A DNA stretch of 61,853 nucleotides. Source: an uncultured Erysipelotrichaceae bacterium (lineage in GTDB: Bacteria; Bacillota_I; Bacilli_A; Erysipelotrichales; Erysipelotrichaceae). Location of the stretch: contig CANDJN010000010.1 in the NCBI GenBank assembly GCA_947385085.1, forward strand, positions 1-61,853, read 5' to 3'. Of this stretch, positions 25,283-33,416 are shown one piece after another (position 1 is the stretch's first letter; each line of letters begins with the position of its first letter). The notes under the pieces were generated by a model. The model saw nothing but the letters and a program-made list of their open reading frames with translations. It searched no databases and was not told where the DNA came from. Made by a program: the position numbers and the translations under genes.

Positions 25283-25804
25283 TTAAATCTTAGCTTCGTA
25301 TTCATCGCATACGGTTTCAATAGAATCCACAATTTGCCCGAAGGATCTTCGATAGTCCACATGCAGCCGCACGGCTTTAATTGCTTTTTTCAAACCGTTA
25401 CTGCCATATTCATTCATTATCATATCAAAATAACGACGTATGGCTTTTCCACTGATCGCACGCTTATACACTTTGCCTTCCATCATCGCGTTTACGGCAT
25501 AAAGATATATAACGGCAGAACTATGATTCATGCTTGTTTTCTGACATATCTTATCTGCCAGCTCTAGAACAATTTCACCATTTTGAATATTTTTACCGTA
25601 TTGATAACACATATGAATCATTTCATCGGATACTTTAGTATAAGAAACAGCGGTACTATTTTGCTTATCATTGATATTTGTATCGCCTTGTGTGGAGGAT
25701 ATGACAGTAAGCATTTGCTCCTGTGTCTGTTTTAACAGACTCACATCATCTTCCAGCTTTTTAATTCGCGATAGTAGTTCTAATATTATTGTTTCATATT
25801 GCAT
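25283..25804 (-). CDS. Uncharacterised protein with N-terminal coiled coil
   Basis: The 173-residue product starts at ATG 25804, ten bases after AAAGG. Residues 1-35 form a coiled coil (LLSRIKKLEDDVSLLKQTQE). The C-terminal 110 residues form a helical domain with YLYAVNAMMEGKVYKRAISG and LHVDYRRSFGQI. A similar helical segment is found at the N-terminus of some HNH restriction-type proteins, but no nuclease motif is present. Function unknown. The upstream gap carries large AT palindromes and divergent transcription. Confidence 0.5.
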   Translation of the reverse strand: MQYETIILELLSRIKKLEDDVSLLKQTQEQMLTVISSTQGDTNINDKQNSTAVSYTKVSDEMIHMCYQYGKNIQNGEIVLELADKICQKTSMNHSSAVIYLYAVNAMMEGKVYKRAISGKAIRRYFDMIMNEYGSNGLKKAIKAVRLHVDYRRSFGQIVDSIETVCDEYEAKI

Positions 25805-25873
25805 AATCATCATACCTTTCCATTCAATATAAATTTATACTATCTTTTTATAGATTATATTATATACAATTAT

Positions 25874-25903
25874 TTATAATAAATCAATTATTATTTATTA
25901 TAA
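25874..25903. repeat. AT palindrome 1 in divergent intergenic region
   Basis: Perfect 11-base arms TTATAATAAAT and ATTTATTATAA are separated by eight bases, between two divergently transcribed genes of unknown function. Confidence 0.5.
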
Positions 25904-25906
25904 AAC

Positions 25907-25940
25907 TGATATAAAATTAATATAATGCAATTTTATATCA
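25907..25940. repeat. AT palindrome 2 in divergent intergenic region
   Basis: Perfect 12-base arms TGATATAAAATT and AATTTTATATCA are separated by ten bases. With the first palindrome it occupies the region where operators for both divergent genes would be expected. Confidence 0.5.
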
Positions 25941-26034
25941 TTAAACAAACTATATATTTATATATAACAATTATATCCAGGATGATCGACAGATGAACTA
26001 TTAAATATAATGCCCTGAAAACATACATGCATGA

Positions 26035-26040
26035 TATAAT
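26035..26040 (+). promoter_or_regulatory. Extended -10 promoter of the 26066 gene
   Basis: TGATATAAT is an extended -10 element about 25 bases before the start. No good -35 box is seen. Confidence 0.5.
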
Positions 26041-26065
26041 ATAGATACATTGCGGGAGGTTTCCT

Positions 26066-26842
26066 ATGAAGATTCGTATCGATGTAATAAAAGCATATAT
26101 AAACGGTGATATACCAAGTCCCGATGCATGGTTTTACTCTTATACAAATCAATCAGCTTCAATTGCGACAACACGGCAGGAAGTATGTGCGCGATTACTG
26201 AAAGAATGCCAAATGTATCATGACTTTCCCCTGTGGAATCGTGAGATCATCAATGCACTTTTTCCGCAGGCTGATGAATGGCTGGATGATATTGTGTTTC
26301 TGCCTATCGTCGGCGCTCATCCCTCTTTTGATGCCGCGTTGATCTCCCATGAACAACAGCCGTTTTTCATTATAGACTTGCTTAACATTGCGGATTATAC
26401 ACATAGTGTCAAGGAAATGTGCTATATTCTGCATAATCTTTGTCATATTCACCTGTTGCGTTATTTGTTTCAAAAGACCTTTCCTAAACCTGAAAAGCCG
26501 TTGTCACAGTTAAATCATCGCTTTTTCTGTGAGGGTTTTTTGCTTTATCTGGCATGGAATGAATCCGTAACATCCTATGTGTTTCACACTTCAGCCTATG
26601 AAAACATCAAGCAAAGATCCTTTCAACTCTTATATCAGTCCATAATGAGTGAGTCATCACAGCTTCTCCGTATTTTATCGACACTTGATCACGTAGAATT
26701 GTGGGATCGTTTTCCTGATATTGCCGGAATGTTTTTCTGTGACGATGTCTATCAACATCAAAGTACAGAGGGATTAAAAGCCTATTTTGATCATGGCTGG
26801 AAAAATAGCGCCTCACGTCTGTTTTTTCCATCTCAACCTTAA
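26066..26842 (+). CDS. Zincin-like protein with altered HExxH motif
   Basis: The 258-residue product has no signal peptide. Around residue 123 it reads LHNLCHIHLLRYL, and about 30 residues later FFCEGFLLYLAW. This mirrors the HExxH...E arrangement of gluzincin-type metallopeptidases, but the catalytic Glu of HExxH is Asn (H-N-L-C-H). If the fold is right, zinc could still bind but peptidase activity is unlikely. No named family was recognised. The gene is divergent from a coiled-coil protein across two AT palindromes. Confidence 0.5.
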   Translation: MKIRIDVIKAYINGDIPSPDAWFYSYTNQSASIATTRQEVCARLLKECQMYHDFPLWNREIINALFPQADEWLDDIVFLPIVGAHPSFDAALISHEQQPFFIIDLLNIADYTHSVKEMCYILHNLCHIHLLRYLFQKTFPKPEKPLSQLNHRFFCEGFLLYLAWNESVTSYVFHTSAYENIKQRSFQLLYQSIMSESSQLLRILSTLDHVELWDRFPDIAGMFFCDDVYQHQSTEGLKAYFDHGWKNSASRLFFPSQP

Positions 26843-26910
26843 GATCATTCACTATAACAGCTCACTAAGCTTCATTCCCAACAGCTATATGTGTTTGCCA
26901 AGCATTCAAA

Positions 26911-26933
26911 AAGCAGGACTTGAAATCCTGCCT
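26911..26933. terminator. Terminator between convergent genes
   Basis: GCAGGA (26913-26918) and TCCTGC (26926-26931) form the stem, with A and T tracts outside, serving the plus gene ending at 26842 and the minus gene ending at 26948. Confidence 0.75.
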
Positions 26934-26947
26934 TTTGATATGTTGAT

Positions 26948-28819
26948 TTACGGTCTTTTTCCAGGATCGTTATTTTCCTTTCTGTTATCATCTGGCGGCA
27001 TCGGCTGATCGGGAATATTATTTGGCTTACCGCCGGAATTTCCTTGCGGTGCGCCAAAGCCATTACCGGCATTTCCATAAACGCTGATGCGATCATTTAA
27101 CGTAAGTGTCGCTGCCGCTGTTCCACTTCCAATACCACTTTCAATATAACCATAGTCATTCACACTGCCGCCACTACCTCCGATATAAAGCTGATAGGTT
27201 TCATCACTTTTTAATTTGGGTGAGCTGATGACCACATTAGAGTAGGCGCGTGGAGAAGTAAAGCCAAGTATCATATTGCCGCTGTTATCACTCAAATAAG
27301 AAAGTGATTGTGCGCTTTGGGTTGGTAAATTGATCATCACGGCATTTTGCGTTGAACTTGCGGAAGGAGCCATCGCCATTTGTGAACTACCCACGGCGAT
27401 TAAGGTGCCGCCGTTGACATCACATGATGTGTCATAATCCAGTGCGCCATTGGCACCGTCTTCCGCTCCCCATATTACCATCGTTCCCCCATCCATTAGA
27501 ATCGAACCATTGGAGTCGATACCATCGCCTTGGGCATCAATTTGTAAAGAGCCGCCATGGATCACGATCTTATGGTCTTTGTCTTTGAATTGATCCGGCG
27601 ATGGCTGCGTTTCATTGTCTTCATCACTGCCGCCTGCCGCATTCAGTCCATCATCGCTTGATGTCACAAGCAGATCGCCGCCGTTGATGATTAGTTCGCT
27701 GCCCTCGATGCCTTCATAGCTTTTGGTGATATTGATTGATCCGCTTTGAATCGTAAGCGTTCCATCAGCATGTAAGCCATCATCGCCGCTGGCAATCGTA
27801 AAATGGCCATTTTCAACCATCAGCTCATCGTTGGAATGAAATGCGTCGTCACTTGTATCCATCTGATAGAGGCCGCCATAAATGGTTAATTCACTTCCTG
27901 CCTTAATACCCTTGGCACTGGCGGTCGTTGTTTGTGATGATTCCGATACCGGTTGATTCCATCGTCCAGAGCCACCCGGTTCAAAGGCATTGGTCGCTGT
28001 CGCAGCGTTGACACTGCCCCCGCCGGAATTGATCGTAAACGTACCATCATAAATTGCCAGACGATGTTCACTTTGTACGCCATCGTTGCCGGCAGTAATC
28101 GTAAACGTACCGTTTTCAATGATCATATCCCCTTTTTCATTATCCTTGTCATAGGTCGTTTTCATGCCATCACCACCGGCATCAACTGTGTATGTTCCCT
28201 CATGGACATACACAAAGTCCTTACCGAGGATACCATCATCCACCGCTTTAATCGAAACACTACCTTCCATTAGCTTTAAGGTATCCTTGGTTTTTATGCC
28301 ATCCTGATAATTCGCATTGATAATAAGTTCTCCTGTCCCATTGATTGTTAAATCATCCTGTGAATAAATGGCCGCATCCGGCGCATCCTCACTTTGATCC
28401 TGATAGGTGCTTCCGTCGATCACGGTATTTTTAGTCCCTTCCGGTAACGATAGAATCAGTTTCTTGCACTGGGTACAAATGATCGCTGAACCGGATTCTG
28501 ATGTTATGTTTACTTGATCTAAGATAAGCCGAACCGAATCCTTTTGACTGACCGCAATTTCTACCTGTCCCTTTAATGTTCCTTTTAACAAATAGGTTCC
28601 GGCTCGGGAAATTGTCACCTTGCCGGTTTGATCGTTCAAATTGATTACTTCACAATCCTGTTCGTTGTAATCCTGATACCAGTCATCATCGTCATAGGAC
28701 ACTACGTTCGCTGTAGTTTCATTATTTGAAGCATCTACGCTGTTTTCATCAGAGCATCCCCATAACACACTTAAGCTCATTCCCAACGCAAATAGTCTTC
28801 GCTTCCGCCTATAATTCAT
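26948..28819 (-). CDS. Carbohydrate-binding (Cthe_2159-type) lipoprotein
   Basis: The 623-residue product begins with a lipoprotein signal and lipobox SVLWGC, so it is predicted to be anchored on the outer face of the membrane. Most of it is a repeat-rich beta-helix, with repeated units such as GDGMKTTYD, SDDAFHSNDELMVENG and SGDDGLHADGTLTIQSG, matching the calcium- and carbohydrate-binding Cthe_2159 family. The C-terminus is low in complexity (Gly, Pro, Asp). It overlaps the DUF4956 gene by about ten bases. A GTG one codon earlier is possible. The gene is the last of a three-gene operon with the VTC-domain protein. Confidence 0.85.
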   Translation of the reverse strand: MNYRRKRRLFALGMSLSVLWGCSDENSVDASNNETTANVVSYDDDDWYQDYNEQDCEVINLNDQTGKVTISRAGTYLLKGTLKGQVEIAVSQKDSVRLILDQVNITSESGSAIICTQCKKLILSLPEGTKNTVIDGSTYQDQSEDAPDAAIYSQDDLTINGTGELIINANYQDGIKTKDTLKLMEGSVSIKAVDDGILGKDFVYVHEGTYTVDAGGDGMKTTYDKDNEKGDMIIENGTFTITAGNDGVQSEHRLAIYDGTFTINSGGGSVNAATATNAFEPGGSGRWNQPVSESSQTTTASAKGIKAGSELTIYGGLYQMDTSDDAFHSNDELMVENGHFTIASGDDGLHADGTLTIQSGSINITKSYEGIEGSELIINGGDLLVTSSDDGLNAAGGSDEDNETQPSPDQFKDKDHKIVIHGGSLQIDAQGDGIDSNGSILMDGGTMVIWGAEDGANGALDYDTSCDVNGGTLIAVGSSQMAMAPSASSTQNAVMINLPTQSAQSLSYLSDNSGNMILGFTSPRAYSNVVISSPKLKSDETYQLYIGGSGGSVNDYGYIESGIGSGTAAATLTLNDRISVYGNAGNGFGAPQGNSGGKPNNIPDQPMPPDDNRKENNDPGKRP

Positions 28820-29483
28820 CACTATTCACCTGTCGTTTAGCTACTATCACACTGAGATTGCCATTGCGTGTGCGAATCGCATCAATCAATGCTTTTTCTT
28901 GCGTGGGTTTCTTTAATGTGATCTGATAATACACTTCAAACATCGAACCGAGCTGAACGGTTTTCACCTTGATCAATTCCACCTGTTTTAAATATTGCGC
29001 GAAAATATCATCAAATATTTCCGTATAGTCCAAATTTTCAGGAATCGTAATATGCAGATCCTTTTTCGTGTCAGAGCCATTGTGAAAGGGCAGCTTACTT
29101 AATAATAAGAATGTAAAGCCTATCACAAAGGAAATAAAGCAGGCAAAGGTTAAAAAGCCCATCCCGGTTGCCAGGCCGATTGCCATCGCAAAGAAAATAA
29201 AGATGATTTCTCGTGAACCGCCCGGAACGGAGCGAAACCTTACCAATGAAAAAGTTCCCATGACGGCAACACCGGCCCCAAGGTTGCCATTCACCATCAT
29301 AATCACCAGCTGAACCAAGGCCGGCAACAATACCAAAGCGATTTTAAAATTCTTGGTCGCATTTCCCTGAACGCTATAAACAACGGATATCCAAAGTCCT
29401 AACATTAAAGATGCGAGGGTACAAATACCTCCTTCGATAAAGGTTAAATTCGCTGCACTTTCGTTTAATATACCGGTAAACAT
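28809..29483 (-). CDS. DUF4956 membrane protein
   Basis: The 224-residue product has four N-terminal membrane helices (including GNLGAGVAVMGTFSLVRFRS and IFFAMAIGLATGMGFLTFA) and a soluble C-terminal ferredoxin-like region of about 90 residues. It fits DUF4956, which is often encoded with VTC-domain proteins. Function is unknown; a channel or partner for the VTC protein is plausible. It overlaps the next gene and follows the VTC gene by about 80 bases. The start follows AGGAG. Confidence 0.8.
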   Translation of the reverse strand: MFTGILNESAANLTFIEGGICTLASLMLGLWISVVYSVQGNATKNFKIALVLLPALVQLVIMMVNGNLGAGVAVMGTFSLVRFRSVPGGSREIIFIFFAMAIGLATGMGFLTFACFISFVIGFTFLLLSKLPFHNGSDTKKDLHITIPENLDYTEIFDDIFAQYLKQVELIKVKTVQLGSMFEVYYQITLKKPTQEKALIDAIRTRNGNLSVIVAKRQVNSDEL

Positions 29484-29563
29484 AGAAATTCTCCTTTCTG
29501 ATTTGCCCCTTGAATCGGGACTTCATGAATACATTCGGTTTGACGATCAGCCAATTTCCGCTG

Positions 29564-30256
29564 TTATCTTAACACATCCTGCCTATACACAGTACCGTAT
29601 TTTGAAAAAGAAATCGGATAGATTTTCAATTCCGTCAACAAATGGGATAACCATAATGGATACGCATTCTGTACTTTGATTTCCAAAAGGGTCGTACCTT
29701 CTGCCAATAACAGCGCTCCTTCTGCCCCATAGCTCAAATCCAAGTGATCATAGCGGCGGCGGATCTTTTCGTCAAAGGTCAATCTCAGATCATTCTGTTC
29801 GCGGCCGATGAGCGGAACGCGGTCATAAGCAATGAAAACCTTGGGTTTTGGCTGATAAAAAGACATAAAGTAGTCGATTTCCGCCGCAATTTGTGATGAC
29901 TGGGGTAATGTCCTTTGATTATGAATATAAGCCCGAGCCTCATTCAAGGTCAACGCAATACGCCGTTTATTGACGACGCCTTTACATTTCTTTTTGATTT
30001 CCAGATAAACGATGGAATCATCATTCGGCACACCATAGCTGCGTAAGCGTAATTTTTCTTTATAGAGGGGCTTTTGCAGGGAAGTGTTAATAAGTCGATC
30101 TTCATCCGTGTCGAAATAGATATTACCGATCGTAGCGGGACCATAGGGATCCATGGTTAAATAGGATTGAGCCTGTTCATAAAATGCATCTCGCTGCGCT
30201 TTTGTTAATAAATATTTCTTTTCCACCCGCTGAATCGTCATTTTGGTTGGTTTCAT
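29564..30256 (-). CDS. VTC-domain (polyphosphate polymerase-like) protein
   Basis: The 230-residue product is a stand-alone VTC/CYTH-like tunnel domain. It has the basic N-terminal RVEKKYLLTK, NIYFDTDE, KLRLRSYG and YLEIKKKCKGVVNKRR, then IAYDRVPLIGREQNDLRLTF and LLEIKVQNAYPLW near the end. In yeast the VTC domain makes polyphosphate from ATP; bacterial copies are usually linked to membrane proteins of unknown role. It is the first gene of the operon and its start follows AGAGGTGA. Confidence 0.85.
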   Translation of the reverse strand: MKPTKMTIQRVEKKYLLTKAQRDAFYEQAQSYLTMDPYGPATIGNIYFDTDEDRLINTSLQKPLYKEKLRLRSYGVPNDDSIVYLEIKKKCKGVVNKRRIALTLNEARAYIHNQRTLPQSSQIAAEIDYFMSFYQPKPKVFIAYDRVPLIGREQNDLRLTFDEKIRRRYDHLDLSYGAEGALLLAEGTTLLEIKVQNAYPLWLSHLLTELKIYPISFSKYGTVYRQDVLR

Positions 30257-30339
30257 ATACTCACCTCTTGTTTGTGAATATAGTACAATGACAATATGGA
30301 AAGCCTATGGCGGAAAAATGAAAATTAGGTGAACGTACG

Positions 30340-30429
30340 ATGATGAAAAAGAAAAAAGCGCGATTTTTGTCGATAGATCACGCTATTGAAAGCCTTTTTT
30401 ACCCGTTGCTGAAAAAATTCCCGCAATAA
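30340..30429 (+). CDS. Possible 29-residue basic peptide
   Basis: ATG 30340 follows AGGTG by about nine bases. The frame encodes a short Lys-rich start and SIDHAIESLFYPLLKKFPQ, ending at TAA 30427-30429 just before a terminator. There are no homologues I can name. It is small enough to be chance. Confidence 0.3.
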   Translation: MMKKKKARFLSIDHAIESLFYPLLKKFPQ

Positions 30430-30432
30430 AAA

Positions 30433-30470
30433 GCATTCATATTGGATTGTTTCTCATCCTTTATGAATGC
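30433..30470. terminator. Terminator after rpiB (and the small frame)
   Basis: GCATTCATA and TATGAATGC pair with a smaller inner stem. TTTTT follows on the minus strand. Confidence 0.8.
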
Positions 30471-30477
30471 GGTGTCA

Positions 30478-30918
30478 TTATTCTTCAAGTGCAGCTATTT
30501 TTTTAATGCGTTGTTGATGGCGCTCTTCCTGTGAAAACGGGGTGTTCATCCATGCATTTACAATATCCTTCATCATTTGTTCACCGATTATTCGCTGTCC
30601 CATAGCTAACATATTGGCGTTATTATGGGAACGGCTTAATACAGCGCTGGTTGTTTCACTACATAACGCACAGCGAATGCCTTTTACTTTATTGGCTACA
30701 ATGCTGACTCCGATACCCGAGCCGCACACGACAATGCCTCGCTCATTGATTCCCATACTAACAGATTTTGCGCATTGATAGGCAAAATCAGGATAATCGC
30801 ATGATTCACTGCTGTGACACCCATAATCAATCACTTCATGTCCTTGTTCTGCCAGCATTTTTTTAATGATTTCTTTGTATTCTATTCCGCCATGATCACA
30901 GGCAATTCCGATTTTCAT
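30478..30918 (-). CDS. rpiB: Ribose-5-phosphate isomerase B
   Basis: The 146-residue product matches RpiB/LacAB. MKIGIACDHGGIEYK at the start holds the ribose-phosphate-binding Asp and His. VVCGSGIGVSIVANKVKGIR carries the Cys general base and anion-hole loop, and ETTSAVLSRSHNNANMLAMG follows. It interconverts ribose 5-phosphate and ribulose 5-phosphate in the non-oxidative pentose phosphate pathway. It directly abuts the tsaC gene, as in the ywlC-ywlF region of Bacillus. Confidence 0.95.
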   Translation of the reverse strand: MKIGIACDHGGIEYKEIIKKMLAEQGHEVIDYGCHSSESCDYPDFAYQCAKSVSMGINERGIVVCGSGIGVSIVANKVKGIRCALCSETTSAVLSRSHNNANMLAMGQRIIGEQMMKDIVNAWMNTPFSQEERHQQRIKKIAALEE

Positions 30919-31554
30919 CTATCTTGTCCTCTTTTCTGTCCGTTCCCCATCCCATACTTGATACAGTACTTGGGCTTGGATCGGCCCTTCCCGCAAAACA
31001 ACAAGGTTATCCCCGGTACAATCCACAATCGTACTGGCCAAGGTCCCCTGTGCCTTTCCCATTATGATCGCATCGATCGCGCCATCCAACTGACTCAGCA
31101 CGGTTTCGCCATTCAATGCCGTGTCCTGTCCGGAGCGATTCGCACTGCTTACCAACAATGGACAACCGCATTGTTCGATCAAGGAAAGAACCGCTTGATC
31201 ATTCGGCATGCGCAGGGCAATTGTATCCATGCCATTGGTTACATAGGCAGGCACATCCTGCTTTTTCCTCAATACAACACTCAATGCGCCGGGCATAAAC
31301 GTTTCCATGATTCGCCGTGCTTGTTCGCTTATATACGCGATCTGTTCTGCCTGTTCCAATGACGCAATCATGACAGGAATCGGTTTATGATCCGGTCTGC
31401 CCTTTGCCTGTTTTAATGCATTCAGCGCTTTTTCCTGATCGTAACAAACTCCCAATCCGTATACGGTATCAGTGGGAAAAGCCAACACACCGCCACGCTT
31501 TAACAGTTTCGCAGCCGGCTCAATATCAAAGTGTTGCCAACGAATTGTCTCCAT
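30919..31554 (-). CDS. tsaC: Threonylcarbamoyl-AMP synthase (Sua5/YwlC/TsaC)
   Basis: The 211-residue product matches the YrdC-domain family that makes threonylcarbamoyl-AMP for t6A37 of ANN-decoding tRNAs, in the cytoplasm. Visible are LKRGGVLAFPTDTVYGLGV, the KxR-type KQAKGRPDHKPIPVMI and the SSANRSGQ motif. It lacks the C-terminal Sua5 domain, so it is the short form. The chosen ATG 31554 follows GGAGG; a TTG five codons earlier is in frame. It is cotranscribed with rpiB. Confidence 0.93.
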   Translation of the reverse strand: METIRWQHFDIEPAAKLLKRGGVLAFPTDTVYGLGVCYDQEKALNALKQAKGRPDHKPIPVMIASLEQAEQIAYISEQARRIMETFMPGALSVVLRKKQDVPAYVTNGMDTIALRMPNDQAVLSLIEQCGCPLLVSSANRSGQDTALNGETVLSQLDGAIDAIIMGKAQGTLASTIVDCTGDNLVVLREGPIQAQVLYQVWDGERTEKRTR

Positions 31555-31617
31555 AGTTTCCTCCGTCAATATTCTACCATGTTTCCCTATTTTAAGACAG
31601 TGTTTTTCACTATGGCG

Positions 31618-31758
31618 TTAACGATCGGGAAATGTCATTTCGTATAAAGCAAGAACTTCTTTTTCGCTCATTGTTTCTAACTCGGCTCTGCTGTACATAG
31701 GATATGCCAGCATTTCATAATATTCCGCCAATTCCTCAATCATTTCTTCCATGTCCAT
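31618..31758 (-). CDS. Small acidic protein (46 residues), BH0509-like
   Basis: The frame encodes MDMEEMIEELAEYYEMLAY then PMYSRAELETMSEKEVLALY and ends MTFPDR. The pattern of a Ser/Tyr-Arg/Ser-x-x-x-Leu-x-x-Met helix followed by Glu-x-x-x-Leu-Tyr resembles small BH0509-type Firmicute proteins. An alternative start two codons in (31752) has GGAAG at a better distance. Function unknown. It lies 60 bases downstream of tsaC, on the same strand. Confidence 0.6.
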   Translation of the reverse strand: MDMEEMIEELAEYYEMLAYPMYSRAELETMSEKEVLALYEMTFPDR

Positions 31759-32108
31759 CACTTCCGGTCATCATCATATCATGTTTTTCTATTCAGATAC
31801 AAGTCTAAACCATAGTAATGTATGATTTTATATTCATCGCTCGTGTGTCGGACGAGCCATTCCCGAGGCAGATACTTTTTTGCGGGTATGTAGAATTTTG
31901 AAAATTCGTTTGACTTATTATCGTTATGATAGTGATGATCCCTTTTATACCCATCTGTTTACGTTAACATCGCGGCTCTTTGATCATTAAAAGCTAATTT
32001 ATTAGGAATTCTATCGCTAATGATAAAGATGCCGCATGATTCTGCCATGGGCTGACATCAAGTAAAATTATTATTGTGAATTATTATTTTCAATTTGTAT
32101 ACTTTTTG
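31759..32108. other. Intergenic region before the small RNA
   Basis: No supported gene is visible. A hairpin GCTCGT/ACGAGC with a seven-base loop lies at 31839-31857. The remainder is AT-rich and unassigned. Confidence 0.5.
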
Positions 32109-32137
32109 TTGACAATATGTGATGAAAAGATTACAAT
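32109..32137 (+). promoter_or_regulatory. Sigma-A promoter of the predicted small RNA
   Basis: TTGACA (32109-32114) is exactly 17 bases from TACAAT (32132-32137). The expected start is near 32143, at the first base of the RNA's closing stem. Confidence 0.7.
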
Positions 32138-32142
32138 ATAAT

Positions 32143-32236
32143 CGCGGCGGGCAACATCCGCTGAAGTCAATCTTCCCCCACCCGAAGACTTCGGTGTGAA
32201 TATTCCCCAATTTCTGGTGCCTGTCGCACTTTTTAT
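32143..32236 (+). ncRNA. Predicted small RNA (about 94 nt) with two C-rich tracts
   Basis: The 5' end GCGGCGGGCA (32144-32153) pairs fully, with two G-U pairs, to TGCCTGTCGC (32218-32227), and ACTTTTTAT follows as a terminator tail. Inside, CGCTGAAGTC pairs with GACTTCGGTG (32159-32168, 32187-32196) over ten pairs, leaving an 18-base loop with TCTTCCCCCACCC. A second tract, TATTCCCC (32201-32208), is unpaired. C-rich loops like these can pair with GGAGG/GGGGA ribosome binding sites, as in staphylococcal C-rich-motif RNAs. It does not match SRP, 6S, tmRNA or a riboswitch I know. Confidence 0.6.
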
Positions 32237-32284
32237 ATCTTTCAATGGTATTTGTCACAATTATGTTTTTATAAGACAATATAG

Positions 32285-32308
32285 ACGGATTTTTTAATCC
32301 GTTTTTTT
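32285..32308 (+). terminator. Second intrinsic terminator downstream of the small RNA
   Basis: ACGGATT and AATCCGT pair around four bases, followed by seven T. It would stop read-through from the small RNA promoter before the HAD gene. Confidence 0.8.
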
Positions 32309-32565
32309 AATTATCAAAGCCAAAGCATATAAATGGAAGCTAAATGGAAAGATGCATCCTTTTCTTAAGATAAATATTCTTATAATAAATAAATCATAAA
32401 GTTACTTATTATAATCATTTCTGTTCATTTATAATGACTATTATCATTAAAAGAGCTAATAAGCGATAAAAAACGCTGATTTTATTTTGTAAAAATAGAC
32501 CCATAATAGGACTTTATGATATGATAATGAAAGGATAAATTGTTAAATTAATAGGAGAAAGGCGG

Positions 32566-33327
32566 ATGAATATGATCGGACTAGCAAGTGATTTTGACGG
32601 CACGTTATTTCACGGCAAGCAGAATGATGTGTTTCTCAGCTGTGATTTAACAGCCATTCAAAGGTTTCAACAAAACGGAAATCTTTTTGGCGTATGTACC
32701 GGAAGACCATTACATGCGATATTGGATGTTACACTGGATCGTATTTCCTATGATTTTTATATTCTCAGCAGCGGCGCCGTTGTTTTAGATCGAGAAAAAA
32801 ATATTCTTTTTCAAAAATGCTTGACACCAGCAGTAACAGAAGCGATTTTTGTCCTTTATCAGAATCAATTTAGCGTTGTCATCCAGGGAGATAATAAAGT
32901 ATATTCTTTTCAAAAAAGTAATGATATGCCAACAAAGCAAAAGATTTTAGCCTCTTTTGATGAATTGAATAGCATACATATTTACGGTATTTCCATAATG
33001 TGCAACAGTGATGAGCAAGCCCGGTTGGTTTGTCAGCAGCTGCAACAGCGATTTCCTGATGATATTGAGGCTTTCCAAAATCTACATTACGTTGATATTG
33101 TGAGTAAAGGATGTTCCAAGGGAGCGGCAATGGACATTTTAAAGCAGCATTCACAAATATCATTTTTAGGGGGTATTGGGGATTCCTATAACGACGAACC
33201 GATGTTAAAGCAGGCGGATATTTCGTTTACCTTTCATCATTCACCGGCGCAAATTCAACAGCTTAGTAATTATCTGGTCGATTCGGTGGCTGAAGCGATC
33301 CATATTATGGAAGGCTTGCCCGACTAG
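32566..33327 (+). CDS. Cof-type HAD phosphatase
   Basis: The 253-residue product is a second HAD-IIB enzyme in this window. Motif I is ASDFDGTLFHG, motif II VCTGRP, and motif IV GGIGDSYNDEPMLKQAD. The substrate is unknown. It has its own leader after the terminator at 32285-32308. The start at 32566 has AGGAG eight bases upstream. The region 32309-32565 before it is AT-rich with no clear promoter. Confidence 0.88.
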   Translation: MNMIGLASDFDGTLFHGKQNDVFLSCDLTAIQRFQQNGNLFGVCTGRPLHAILDVTLDRISYDFYILSSGAVVLDREKNILFQKCLTPAVTEAIFVLYQNQFSVVIQGDNKVYSFQKSNDMPTKQKILASFDELNSIHIYGISIMCNSDEQARLVCQQLQQRFPDDIEAFQNLHYVDIVSKGCSKGAAMDILKQHSQISFLGGIGDSYNDEPMLKQADISFTFHHSPAQIQQLSNYLVDSVAEAIHIMEGLPD

Positions 33328-33416
33328 GCTATTGGATATAACAGATTATTCATGAAAGTAGGTCTGACATAGAAACAAATCTTTTCTTTAGAAATTTATG
33401 TTTGTATTCATGTAAA

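Noticed and set aside
32143..32236. SRP RNA or 6S RNA
   Set aside because: The size suits SRP RNA, but the conserved GGAAG/AGCAG tip is absent, and the 6S central bubble pattern is not seen.
32058..32279. 73-residue minus-strand protein
   Set aside because: It is antisense to the predicted small RNA, lacks a ribosome binding site, and resembles nothing known.
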